DNA from: Spirochaetales bacterium
GTDB taxonomy: Bacteria > Spirochaetota > Spirochaetia > Treponematales > UBA12059
DNA length: 64,000 nt
Assembly (NCBI GenBank): GCA_016928955.1
Contig: JAFGJV010000033.1
Span: 1 to 64,000 of the forward strand
Reading direction: 5' to 3'
The position numbers were made by a program, and so were the translations under genes. Below the pieces are notes generated by a model that saw nothing but the letters and a program-made list of their open reading frames with translations, ran no database searches and was not told the DNA's origin. Below are positions 27,256 to 34,968 of this stretch, piece by piece; position 1 is the stretch's first letter, and each line of letters opens with the position of its first letter.

Positions 27256-28841
27256 CGGAGCACGACGTCATCGTGGTAGGCGGGGGCATCGCCGGGCTGA
27301 CCGCGGCCCTGACGCTGGCCCACAAGGGTCGGAAGGTGCTCCTTGTGGAGAAGAACGCGACCTGCGGCGGCCTCATGAACTCGTTTACCCACCAGGGTTT
27401 CCGTTTTGAGGGCGGGGCGCGGGCCCTGGTCAACGCGGGGCTGGTAAAACCCCTCATTAAGGAATTCGGCATCGACATCGACGTGTTGCCCAATCCCATC
27501 ACCCTGGGCATCGAGGACAAGCTACTTCGTATAGAGGGCGAAAGCAGCCTTGAGGCCTACGGTAGCGCCCTCAAGGACCTGTATCCCGGCAGCGAGGCCG
27601 ATGTTGACAGGATCGTCCAGGCCATCCGTTCCATCATCTCAGATATGAAAGTGCTCTACGGTGTGGACAATCCGCTCTTCTCGAAGAAGAAAAAAAGCGT
27701 GCTTGCGATTGCGCCATCGCTCGCGGCCTGGATGCTGAAATTTTTCAGGACTATGTACCGCATATCCAAAATGGACACGCCGTTCGAGGACTACTTGGAC
27801 ACCCTCTCGCCAAACCAGTCGCTGAAAGATATCATTGGCCAGCATTTTTTCCGTAAAACGCCCGTGTTTTTCGCCCTGAGCTATTTTGCCCTCTATGGCG
27901 ACTATATCTACCCCAGGGGCGGTGTAGGCGCGTTCATCGACACCCTGGCCGACGCCATACGGAAACGAGGGGGCGGCATACTAACCGATACCACCATCGT
28001 CGCCGTTGACGCCGGCGCCAAGAGCATAACCGACGTCTCAGGCAACGAGTACCGGTACAACAAACTGATATGGACGGGAGACCTCAAAGCACTATACGCC
28101 CTGAGTTCGGTGACTGGCCTGAGCGGCAGGGATCAGGCTTTGTTCGAGCGACGCAAGGTGGCGATCCTTTCGCACCGCGGCGCTGAATCCGTGTATTCCG
28201 TGTTCGCCGGCGTGGACCTGCCGCCTGAGACCTTTGGCCAAGCAGCAAGCGGTCATGTCTTCTACACGCCCGACCGGCGCGGGCTCGGGAACATCCACAC
28301 CGGCAAGCTCGAGGACCTGTTACGTCATTGGGACACGGCATCCAAGGACGAGGTGTACGCGTGGCTGAGGGGGTTCTGCCGCTACAACACCTTTGAGATT
28401 TCGATACCAGCCCTGAGGGAACCGGCCGCCGCCCCGGCGGGCCAGACAGGCATCATCATCAGCGCCCTGTTCGACTACCAGCTGACCGAAAATATCCGTG
28501 CCGCCGGCTGGTACGACGAATTCAAGCGGCATGTGGAAACCGAGTTCGTTGACACCCTATCGTCGAGCCTGTACCCCGGCCTGAAGGACAAGGTTCTGTT
28601 CACCCTTTCAGCCTCACCGGTATCGATCTACAAGCGTGTGGGTAGCTCGGAAGGGTCGATCGTGGGCTGGTCCTTTGAGTCCGACATACCCACGGTCAGT
28701 AGCATGTTCCGCATGGGGGATTCCGTAAAGACGGCGTTGCCCGATGTATATGCCGCCGGAAAGTGGGTATACAGCCCGGCAGGCGGCCCGACCGCCATCA
28801 TGACAGGCAGGATAGCCGCCAAGCGCTGCCTAAAAGGCTAG
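27252..28841 (+). CDS. CrtI/phytoene-desaturase-like FAD-dependent oxidoreductase
   Basis: Flavoprotein of 529 residues. The GTG at 27252 overlaps the upstream stop (GTGA) and has AAGGAG eight bases before it. The FAD-binding motif is VVGGGIAGLTAALTLAHKG near the N-terminus, followed by EKNATCGGLMNSF and FEGGARAL as in the COG1233 (phytoene dehydrogenase-related) family, with C-terminal AAGKWVYSPAGGPTAIMTG. The family includes carotenoid desaturases, isomerases and many unassigned lipid-modifying enzymes. No crtB or other carotenoid gene is in the window, so carotenoid synthesis is not supported; action on a lipid together with the SDR is a reasonable guess only. Confidence 0.86.
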   Translation: MTEHDVIVVGGGIAGLTAALTLAHKGRKVLLVEKNATCGGLMNSFTHQGFRFEGGARALVNAGLVKPLIKEFGIDIDVLPNPITLGIEDKLLRIEGESSLEAYGSALKDLYPGSEADVDRIVQAIRSIISDMKVLYGVDNPLFSKKKKSVLAIAPSLAAWMLKFFRTMYRISKMDTPFEDYLDTLSPNQSLKDIIGQHFFRKTPVFFALSYFALYGDYIYPRGGVGAFIDTLADAIRKRGGGILTDTTIVAVDAGAKSITDVSGNEYRYNKLIWTGDLKALYALSSVTGLSGRDQALFERRKVAILSHRGAESVYSVFAGVDLPPETFGQAASGHVFYTPDRRGLGNIHTGKLEDLLRHWDTASKDEVYAWLRGFCRYNTFEISIPALREPAAAPAGQTGIIISALFDYQLTENIRAAGWYDEFKRHVETEFVDTLSSSLYPGLKDKVLFTLSASPVSIYKRVGSSEGSIVGWSFESDIPTVSSMFRMGDSVKTALPDVYAAGKWVYSPAGGPTAIMTGRIAAKRCLKG

Positions 28842-29136
28842 CGCCCGGTACCACCCCTCCGGGGCGGCGCCTCGGGGAAGCGATCACCATGCCCGCCACG
28901 GGCGGGCGGCGGCACAAGTCCAGCAGGGCATCCATGTGAGAGCCCCGCTATGCGGGGCTCCTGGACTTGCCTTCCGGGCTCGTACTTCCTGTACTCGCCC
29001 TCCAGCCCGCCTCCGCACGCTTACGCGGCCATCCATAGCCGCTCCTCCTCGCTTTGCTCGGCGCGTGCTTCGGTTCAAGTCCAGCAGGGCTCTATATAAA
29101 AAGCCGTCCTGCCCTTATGGGCGGGACGGCTTTTTA
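28842..29136. repeat. structured intergenic region built of tRNA 3'-end copies and small hairpins
   Basis: No gene is supported here. CAAGTCCAGCAGGGC, the 3' part of the neighbouring tRNA-Ile2, occurs at 28915-28929 and again at 29076-29090 in direct orientation. Between them are small palindromes: GAGCCCCG/CGGGGCTC (28940-28960), enclosed by CAAGTCCAG/CTGGACTTG (28915-28969), and GCGGC/GCCGC (about 29023-29040). A GCCCGCC/GGCGGGC hairpin lies at 28891-28907. An open frame across it that reads LDLNQRPTDYESAALTN is merely the tRNA read in the wrong sense. Confidence 0.7.
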
Positions 29137-29158
29137 TGGGCCCTGCTGGACTTGAACC
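29072..29158. repeat. 87-bp nested palindrome with one arm inside the tRNA gene
   Basis: GGTTCAAGTCCAGCAGGGC (29072-29090) is repeated exactly in inverted orientation at 29140-29158, which is the T arm and 3' acceptor strand of the tRNA. The tRNA terminator hairpin lies between the arms, almost concentric with them. Confidence 0.85.
29098..29135 (-). terminator. bidirectional terminator next to tRNA-Ile2
   Basis: AAAAAGCCGTCC (29098-29109) pairs with GGACGGCTTTTT (29124-29135), with an inner GCCC/GGGC stem and TTAT loop. T runs exist on both strands, so it can end the tRNA transcript (minus) and read-through from the plus-strand operon. Confidence 0.85.
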
Positions 29159-29210
29159 AGCGACCTACGGATTATGAGTCCGCAGCTCTAACCAACTGAG
29201 CTAAGGGCCC
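29137..29210 (-). tRNA. tRNA with CAT anticodon, probably tRNA-Ile2 (lysidine)
   Basis: A complete cloverleaf on the minus strand: acceptor GGGCCCT/AGGGCCC, D loop AGTTGGTTA, anticodon loop CTCATAA (CAT) on stem GCGGA/TCCGT, variable loop AGGTC, T arm GCTGG-TTCAAGT-CCAGC, discriminator A; CCA not encoded. CAT can be initiator Met, elongator Met or Ile2. The first three acceptor pairs exclude an initiator, and the D arm, variable loop and T arm closely match E. coli tRNA-Ile2, so an isoleucine tRNA needing lysidine modification is most likely; elongator Met is the alternative. Confidence 0.85.
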
Positions 29211-29221
29211 TCGCAGGCGGT

Positions 29222-29250
29222 TATTTTCCATAAATCCACCAAAATGTCAA
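29222..29250 (-). promoter_or_regulatory. tRNA-Ile2 promoter
   Basis: Minus-strand TTGACA (29245-29250), a 17-base spacer, and a poor -10 AAAATA (29222-29227), 11 bases before the tRNA 5' end. Confidence 0.5.
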
Positions 29251-29287
29251 CTATGGGCCCGAAGTGGAAAATCGGGCCGGAGAGGGC

Positions 29288-29316
29288 TTTAGAAACGGGC
29301 TTATATGCGTTAGAAT
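29288..29316 (+). promoter_or_regulatory. promoter of the receiver/HATPase/cNMP fusion gene
   Basis: TTTAGA (29288-29293), a 17-base spacer, and TAGAAT (29311-29316). A GGCCCGA/TCGGGCC hairpin (29256-29278) lies upstream, between this and the divergent tRNA promoter. Confidence 0.5.
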
Positions 29317-29392
29317 ACTGGCCGATTCTACAGATAGGAAAGAAACGTTGCCTATGAATGAAACATTCGTAGATGCCAGGAGAGGTTTCCGC

Positions 29393-30715
29393 ATGCGTAA
29401 GATTCCCGTCATCAGCAGCGATATGCGCCTGAACGAGTTCATCCGGGCCCAGTGCGAGAGTTTTGGCAGCGAGTTTGTGCCCGTTTTCATGACCGGCCGG
29501 GACGAGGTTACGGCGTTCCTCAAATACGACCTGCCCGAGATCAAGATCGTCAACTTTTCCGACACCTCTGTGGACTCCATCGGGCTCTTGGACGAGATCC
29601 GCAAGGACCCTTGGCTGTACTACGGCGGGATCATAGCCATCCATGACAACATGGAGGACAAAGAGCTTCAGGAGGCCATGCGCGACCAAAACGTGATCGC
29701 CGTGATCAAGAAGCGCGACGTGGAGCGCGGCTTTCTCCGCCTGCTGAAAATCCTCCGCCAGAACAAGCAAATCCTCTTCCAGCGCGGCATCCAGCAGCAT
29801 CTGATCAAGAACATCGCCGGGTCTTTCGTCATTGACAACGACCCGCTGGACATCACCACATACTCGAACCTGGTCACCAACTACCTGTTCAACGCCAACC
29901 TGATCAACAAAGACACCCGGGAGAAGCTGCACGTTGCCCTCCTGGAACTCCTCATCAACGCTATAGAGCACGGCAACTGCCGCATCAGCTACGAGGAAAA
30001 AACCAGGTGGCTCGAGCGCAACGGCGACATCATGGACCTGATCCGGGAGAAGAACAAAGCGGCCGACATACGGGCCCGCAAGGTGTATTTTACCTACACC
30101 ATCACGCCGGACTGGAGCCGTTTCATCATACGCGACGAAGGCACCGGCTTTGACTGGCGGGCGCGCCTTGCCGCCAAACGCGACCAACCCGAGCTGCATG
30201 GCATGGGCATGAAGATGGCCCAACTGTACGTGAGCAAGCTCAGCTACAACGACTCGGGCAACGAGGTGTCTTTCGAGGTCGAGCACCAGCGCAACGAGTC
30301 CAACACCATCCCGGCAATCTTTGACCTGTCCCGCGAGATGACCTTCCAAGACGGCCAGTACATCTGCTCAGAAGGGGAAGAATCCGACTACCTCTACTAT
30401 ATCGTGTCCGGCACCCTGTACGTGTATTCAAAGGGCAAGCTGATGTCCGCGCTCACCCCGGACGACATGTTCATGGGCGAGATGAGCTTTCTCCTGTCAA
30501 ACCGCCGTTCCGCCACGGTCATATCCAAGGGCAAAAGCGTCCTCATACGAATATCCAAGCAGGATTTCGTCAATCTGATCCGGGACAACCCGCATTACGG
30601 CATATTCCTTGCCCGGCTCCTGGCCCAGCGCCTGGCCCGGCTGAACCTCAGGATGTCCAGATTAAACACGGAGTACCTCAAAGTAAAGGGCGAACTGGAC
30701 GAGCTACGGGGTTGA
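29393..30715 (+). CDS. pseudo-receiver / anti-sigma-type HATPase / cyclic-nucleotide-binding fusion protein
   Basis: Soluble three-domain regulator of 440 residues. I prefer the ATG at 29393 (AGGAGAGG seven bases upstream); an ATG at 29354 would add 13 residues. Residues 1-118 resemble a CheY-type receiver, but at the phosphorylation position the strand reads KIVNFSD with Asn54, so it is probably not phosphorylated. Residues about 150-295 form an RsbW-like HATPase_c_2 domain: LLELLINAIEHGN (Asn189), RDEGTGFDW, HGMGMKMAQLYV. Residues about 308-425 form a cNMP-binding domain with the phosphate-cassette string MGEMSFLLSNRRSATV. It reads as a serine kinase or anti-sigma module whose activity could be set by a cyclic nucleotide. 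No anti-anti-sigma or phosphatase gene is adjacent. Confidence 0.88.
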   Translation: MRKIPVISSDMRLNEFIRAQCESFGSEFVPVFMTGRDEVTAFLKYDLPEIKIVNFSDTSVDSIGLLDEIRKDPWLYYGGIIAIHDNMEDKELQEAMRDQNVIAVIKKRDVERGFLRLLKILRQNKQILFQRGIQQHLIKNIAGSFVIDNDPLDITTYSNLVTNYLFNANLINKDTREKLHVALLELLINAIEHGNCRISYEEKTRWLERNGDIMDLIREKNKAADIRARKVYFTYTITPDWSRFIIRDEGTGFDWRARLAAKRDQPELHGMGMKMAQLYVSKLSYNDSGNEVSFEVEHQRNESNTIPAIFDLSREMTFQDGQYICSEGEESDYLYYIVSGTLYVYSKGKLMSALTPDDMFMGEMSFLLSNRRSATVISKGKSVLIRISKQDFVNLIRDNPHYGIFLARLLAQRLARLNLRMSRLNTEYLKVKGELDELRG

Positions 30716-30741
30716 CCTCCGTTTGCCCGGCGCATACGAGC

Positions 30742-30771
30742 GGACCGCCCCCGTAGGGCGGTCCATTTTTT
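30742..30771 (+). terminator. terminator of the signalling-fusion gene
   Basis: GGACCGCCC (30742-30750) pairs with GGGCGGTCC (30756-30764) around a 5-base loop, followed by ATTTTTT. It sits just beyond the plus-strand stop and next to the stop of the convergent DinB gene. Confidence 0.85.
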
Positions 30772-31261
30772 AAGCGACGCGGTGGAACGCGGCCAAGTTT
30801 CTTTCAATATAGGCCAGATGCACGCCCGCGTGGTCGCGGTACAGCGCCAAGATATCCTCCAGCCCCATCCGGCCCCGCTCGGGATGCTGCAGCCAGTACC
30901 CGGACCAGTCGCCAACGGCAAGGGCCCTGAGCGCCGTGGCCATTACCGCGCGCACCGACTCGGCCAGCGTCAGGCAGGTCAGGCCGCCCAGGGACGAATA
31001 GGCCAGGCGCCGCTGCCAGGCATCCTGGTCCCACACCGGCACCTCGATACCGGGCTCGGCCACAGCCACCCTGACGCGGTACCAGAGCATCATGTCCGCG
31101 TCCAGAAGATGGACCAGATGGTCGTTGATGGACCATGCGTCAGCTGGCTCCTTGGGTACGAAGGCCAGTTCATCAGGACCCACGTCCAGCAGGGCCTCCT
31201 TGACCGGGCCGTACGCCCTCGCAAACGCGTCTATCAATTCAATGTGTTTTGTACCGTCCAT
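30770..31261 (-). CDS. DinB-family metal-binding four-helix protein
   Basis: Protein of 163 residues with GGGAG seven bases before the ATG. The helical layout and spaced histidines WSINDHLVHLLDAD (about 43-56) and YRDHAGVHLAYI (near 140-150) match the DinB/YfiT superfamily, in which three His residues bind a divalent metal, often in thiol-dependent transferases. The substrate is unknown. It starts 15 bases after the mgtC-like gene and probably shares its operon. Confidence 0.82.
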   Translation of the reverse strand: MDGTKHIELIDAFARAYGPVKEALLDVGPDELAFVPKEPADAWSINDHLVHLLDADMMLWYRVRVAVAEPGIEVPVWDQDAWQRRLAYSSLGGLTCLTLAESVRAVMATALRALAVGDWSGYWLQHPERGRMGLEDILALYRDHAGVHLAYIERNLAAFHRVA

Positions 31262-31276
31262 GGCGACTCCCCCATC

Positions 31277-31981
31277 CTAATAGTTCTCGTGCAGTCGGAC
31301 CTTTGCCACCTTGCCCGTTTTCTGCAACGCGCCGAACAATCCGTCCAGGTCTATGGCCACCGGCACCTTGACCAGGGCGGACAGCCTGGTTTCCTTTTTG
31401 CGCACCGACAAGGACGCGTCCATGGTCTGGATCTTAATTCCAAATCCTCCCAGCACCGCGTGCACGGCCTGCCGGTCCAGGGAACCGCCCTCATACCAGA
31501 TTTGCAGGAGCTTGAGCCTCTCCGACGGGAACCAGCGCTTCTCCACGGGATCCAGCAGGATCAGCACCAAGAGGCCTATGATCAGGGCCGCCCCCGCGGG
31601 TATCCACATGCCCGCGCCTATGGCCAGTCCCAGCCCGGCCACGAACCAAATGGTGGCGGCCGTGGTCAGCCCCTTCATATTGTTCCCGACCTTGATGAAG
31701 GCCCCCGCCCCCAAAAAACCTATGCCGGACACTACCTGGGCAGCGATCCGCCCCGGGTCGCCTTCCCCGCCGCTGATAGTCTGCGGCAGCCAGATGGACA
31801 GTATCATGAGCAGGGTGGCTCCCAGCCCGATTATGATGTGCGTCCTCCAGCCGGCGGTCTGACGCCGCATTTCTCGTTCCAGGCCGACCAGTCCGCAGGC
31901 CAGTAGGCTTGCCACGAGCCGGGCAAACGCCGTTCCAAAATCTATGTCCGGCCCTTCAAGGACTGCGGCCAACCATTCCAT
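31277..31981 (-). CDS. MgtC/SapB-family membrane protein
   Basis: Protein of 234 residues from the ATG at 31981. The N-terminal part has four or five membrane helices with the family strings ACGLVGLEREMRRQTAGWRT, GLGATLLMILSIW and VSGIGFLGAGAFIK; the C-terminal 85 residues form an ACT-like cytoplasmic domain as in MgtC/SapB proteins. Members of the family affect magnesium homeostasis or ATP synthase, but most, like this one outside a virulence setting, have unknown roles. It is divergent from tldD. Confidence 0.9.
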   Translation of the reverse strand: MEWLAAVLEGPDIDFGTAFARLVASLLACGLVGLEREMRRQTAGWRTHIIIGLGATLLMILSIWLPQTISGGEGDPGRIAAQVVSGIGFLGAGAFIKVGNNMKGLTTAATIWFVAGLGLAIGAGMWIPAGAALIIGLLVLILLDPVEKRWFPSERLKLLQIWYEGGSLDRQAVHAVLGGFGIKIQTMDASLSVRKKETRLSALVKVPVAIDLDGLFGALQKTGKVAKVRLHENY

Positions 31982-32102
31982 GCATACCGACCTTTCGCGC
32001 CCCGGCAAGCGCCCACCCTGGAACCGCGCCAGCTCCCTAGCATTGTATATCCCTGAACCGCATCCGTCGAGCGTGTCATTTTGAGTATAAGGGAAATCGC
32101 CC

Positions 32103-32131
32103 TTGCGACCGCGGCCTGCTCGGGCTATCCT
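32103..32131 (+). promoter_or_regulatory. promoter of the tldD-pmbA operon
   Basis: TTGCGA (32103-32108), a 17-base spacer, and TATCCT (32126-32131), about 40 bases upstream of tldD. Confidence 0.5.
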
Positions 32132-32172
32132 GAAACACCGCCCGGGGCTTCCGGGCAAAAAAAGGAGCATGC

Positions 32173-33585
32173 ATGCATACCTGTCCGCCAAGCGACTTCC
32201 TCAGGGGCGCCGCGCCCCGGCTCAAGGAGGCCGTTGACGCGCTGTCCAAGCGCTATGACTACATATCGGTGCTCGGCACCGACTCGTTCGGCGCCAATTA
32301 CGCCGCCACGCCGGGGGAATTGCGCGCGGGGGACTCCAACTGGGTCGAACGTGGCTTTGTGTTCCGGGCCCAAAAAGACGGAGTCGTCGCCGAGCACGCC
32401 TTCAACGAGCTGCCGGACGGCGACCTTTCGGAAACCGTACGCCGAGCACTGGATCCGATACTCGCTGCCGCCGCATCCGCACGCCGCTACCCCCCGCTTC
32501 CGGACGAGCCTGCCAGACAGTCGTGGTTCGGATCTATTGCCCGGGATCCGTTTACCGCAAGGCCAGAAGACATCCTGGAGCTTTTGTCCAAGGCCAGGAA
32601 CGCCCTTTCCGGCTCGTCTGCGGAGATCGTGTACTCGGGCGCCCGAGCGGAGTTCATGCGCGTTGCCAAGCTCTTCCTGTCCCCCAACCGGGAACTTGAA
32701 CAGGCCTTCATGTGGGCCCAAGCCTACGTCGTGGCCGTAGGCAAACGTGGGGATGCGACAAAAGAAGACTACCGCTCGTTCTCCGGCCTCAAGGGACTCG
32801 AGCTTTTGGATGAGGTGGTGGAAGCAGTTCCCGACCTGGCCACCGAGCTCGTGGACATGCTCGGGGCGGTTCCCATGGAACCGGGTGAATACGACGTCAT
32901 CATGGATCCAGACGTAACCGGCACCCTGGCCCATGAGGCGTTCGGCCACGGCGTGGAAACCGACATGTTCGTCAAAGGCCGGGCCAAAGCCCCTGAATAC
33001 CTGGGAAAACCGGTGGCCAGCCCCATCGTCCAGATGTGGGACGGCGCGGCGGGGGTGGAGCATTGCGGCTCGTTCCTGTTCGACGACGAGGGACGCCTGG
33101 CCACAAAGACGCGCATCATAGAAAACGGCATCCTGAAATCCGGCATATCGGACCTGGGGTCCGCGCTGACCCTTGGCGTCCCGCCGAGCGGTAACGGCAG
33201 GCGCCAGGCCTTTGACCACAAAGCCTACGCCCGCATGACCAACACCTACATAGATCCCGGTTCGTCCACCTTTGAGGATATGCTTGCGAGCATAGACCAC
33301 GGCTGGCTGCTCCAAAAGATGAACTCGGGCATGGAGGATCCAAAAAACTGGGGCATACAGTTGGTCGTCATGATCGGTAGGGAAATCCGCGCGGGCAAAC
33401 TGACCGGTAAGATAGCGTCGCCCGTGGTGTGTTCCGGCTACGTGCCCGACGTCCTGTCCGCGATCACCATGATATCGAAGGACTTTGAGTTGTCTGGCTC
33501 GGGATACTGCGGCAAGGGCTACAAGGAATTCGTCAAGGTGTCCTCCGGCGGACCCTACGTTAAAACCAGAATGAGGTTGGGATAA
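32173..33585 (+). CDS. tldD: TldD metalloprotease subunit
   Basis: Zinc-dependent peptidase subunit of the TldD/TldE heterodimer, 470 residues, with AAAGGAG upstream. The catalytic motif HEAFGHGVETD is present with His254, Glu255 and His259 (HExxxH), placing this member as the active partner. Other family strings are YDVIMDPDVTGTLAHEAFGH and NGILKSGISDLGSALTLGVP. In E. coli the complex trims unfolded peptides and matures microcin B17 and CcdA. Its stop overlaps the ATG of the partner gene (TAATG). Confidence 0.94.
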   Translation: MHTCPPSDFLRGAAPRLKEAVDALSKRYDYISVLGTDSFGANYAATPGELRAGDSNWVERGFVFRAQKDGVVAEHAFNELPDGDLSETVRRALDPILAAAASARRYPPLPDEPARQSWFGSIARDPFTARPEDILELLSKARNALSGSSAEIVYSGARAEFMRVAKLFLSPNRELEQAFMWAQAYVVAVGKRGDATKEDYRSFSGLKGLELLDEVVEAVPDLATELVDMLGAVPMEPGEYDVIMDPDVTGTLAHEAFGHGVETDMFVKGRAKAPEYLGKPVASPIVQMWDGAAGVEHCGSFLFDDEGRLATKTRIIENGILKSGISDLGSALTLGVPPSGNGRRQAFDHKAYARMTNTYIDPGSSTFEDMLASIDHGWLLQKMNSGMEDPKNWGIQLVVMIGREIRAGKLTGKIASPVVCSGYVPDVLSAITMISKDFELSGSGYCGKGYKEFVKVSSGGPYVKTRMRLG

Positions 33586-34895
33586 TGCTGAACGTCATAC
33601 AAGCCGCCCTGAGGGCGGACAAGAGGATACACGACTGGCGCTTGACTGAAACGCGCAAGCGCGGCGTGGAGTGGTACTTTTCCGGATCCGTCCTGGACAC
33701 GGCCCGGTCGGTGGATACGCTTTCATATTCAATAGCCGTGTACGTGGACGCCGGGGAAGGCGACGCTCGGACCCGGGGCGCTTTTTCCGTTAGCGTTCAT
33801 CCCACGGCCACCCATGCCGAACTCAAAGCCGCCATCGACCGGGCGGTCACCGCGGCCGCGGGCATGCGCAACCCCTGGTATCCCATACCCGAACCTTCGG
33901 GCGCCCCGGTCCATGCTCAGGTAGCCAGCGGCTTTTCCGGGATGCCGCTGGAATCGTCAATGGAAGGACTCCGCTCTGCCCTGTACGGCGCGTCCACCGT
34001 AGACGGCGCGTCCATCAACTCGCTGGAACTCTTCTTGGCCTCGCATGACGTCCGCATCGTCAATTCCCGCGGCCTGGACGTGCAAAAAAGGTCATACCGC
34101 GGTTTTACCGAGTTCATAGTCAACGCGTCCGCGCCCGGCAAGGATGAAATCGAGCTGTACGGCGATCTGGAATTCTCCGAACCGGATGACAAACGTCTGA
34201 GGGCGGCCATGATCGACAAGCTGACGCAGGCAAAAGACCGCCTGGTGGCCATACCGACCCCGGCCTGCGACGGTCTGCCCGTGCTGTTCAAAGGCCCGCT
34301 GGCCGCAGACATATACGAATACTGGTTCATGGCCACCCAGGCCCAATTCGCCTATGACAAAACCGCGCCGTTCAAGCTCGGCGACCTAGTCGGTACGGAC
34401 GGCGGCCGGGGCGACGCCATACGCCTCAAGGCCGTGCCCGTGGTGGCCGGATCTCCCCGCTCCACGCCCTTTGACCCTGAAGGCACCGCGCTGGGTACCG
34501 TTCCCTGCATCACGGATGGCCGGCTGGAACACCTGGTCGGGCCGCTGAAGTACACCCACTACCTGGGCTTGCCCGCGACCGGCGACCATCCTGTCTTCGA
34601 GCTTGACGCCGGCCGGGACAGCCTGGAACGCCTGGCATCCGAGCCCCACGTCGAGGCCGCCGCCTTCTCGGATTTCTTTGTCGATCCTACCACAGGGGAC
34701 TTTGGCGGCGAGCTGCGCCTGGGCTACAGGGTAGAGGGCGGCAAACGAGTCCCCATAAGCGGCGGGTCGATCACCGGATCCATGGCCGACAACCGAGGTG
34801 AAATACGGTTGTCCAAGGAACTGGACACCTTCCCGGGTTGCCGGGCACCGGTAGCCTGCCTGATACCCAAGGCAAGAATAGCGTCCGTGGGCTGA
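33585..34895 (+). CDS. pmbA: PmbA/TldE partner subunit
   Basis: Non-catalytic partner of TldD, 436 residues. It shares the overall fold and C-terminal GSITGSMADNRGEIRLSKEL but lacks the HExxxH metal motif, as expected for TldE/PmbA. Translational overlap with tldD fits equal synthesis of heterodimer subunits. No RiPP-type precursor gene adjoins the pair. Confidence 0.9.
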   Translation: MLNVIQAALRADKRIHDWRLTETRKRGVEWYFSGSVLDTARSVDTLSYSIAVYVDAGEGDARTRGAFSVSVHPTATHAELKAAIDRAVTAAAGMRNPWYPIPEPSGAPVHAQVASGFSGMPLESSMEGLRSALYGASTVDGASINSLELFLASHDVRIVNSRGLDVQKRSYRGFTEFIVNASAPGKDEIELYGDLEFSEPDDKRLRAAMIDKLTQAKDRLVAIPTPACDGLPVLFKGPLAADIYEYWFMATQAQFAYDKTAPFKLGDLVGTDGGRGDAIRLKAVPVVAGSPRSTPFDPEGTALGTVPCITDGRLEHLVGPLKYTHYLGLPATGDHPVFELDAGRDSLERLASEPHVEAAAFSDFFVDPTTGDFGGELRLGYRVEGGKRVPISGGSITGSMADNRGEIRLSKELDTFPGCRAPVACLIPKARIASVG

Positions 34896-34921
34896 TTCCC
34901 GTTATCGTCACGAGAATTTTA

Positions 34922-34955
34922 AACGGCCTTCCCCGCAGGGAAGGCCGTTGTTTTT
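34922..34955 (+). terminator. bidirectional terminator between pmbA and the sigma factor gene
   Basis: AACGGCCTTCCC (34922-34933) pairs with GGGAAGGCCGTT (34938-34949) around CGCA, followed by GTTTTT. It lies between two convergent genes. Confidence 0.88.
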
Positions 34956-34968
34956 CGTAAGTGCCAGA

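Noticed and set aside
26290-28841. Carotenoid biosynthesis cluster
   Set aside because: Only the CrtI-like flavoprotein resembles a carotenoid enzyme; no crtB, crtE or cyclase gene is nearby.
28915-29090. CRISPR array or small transposon
   Set aside because: Only two direct copies of 15 bases, no regular spacers, no transposase and no flanking target-site duplication.
28936-29199. Small plus-strand frame reading LDLNQRPTDYESAALTN
   Set aside because: It is the reverse complement of the tRNA-Ile2 gene, a well-known mis-annotation.
32173-34895. RiPP (microcin-type) biosynthetic locus around tldD-pmbA and the radical SAM gene
   Set aside because: The radical SAM gene is 22 kb away, no precursor peptide or export gene adjoins either, and tldD-pmbA is widespread as a housekeeping pair.
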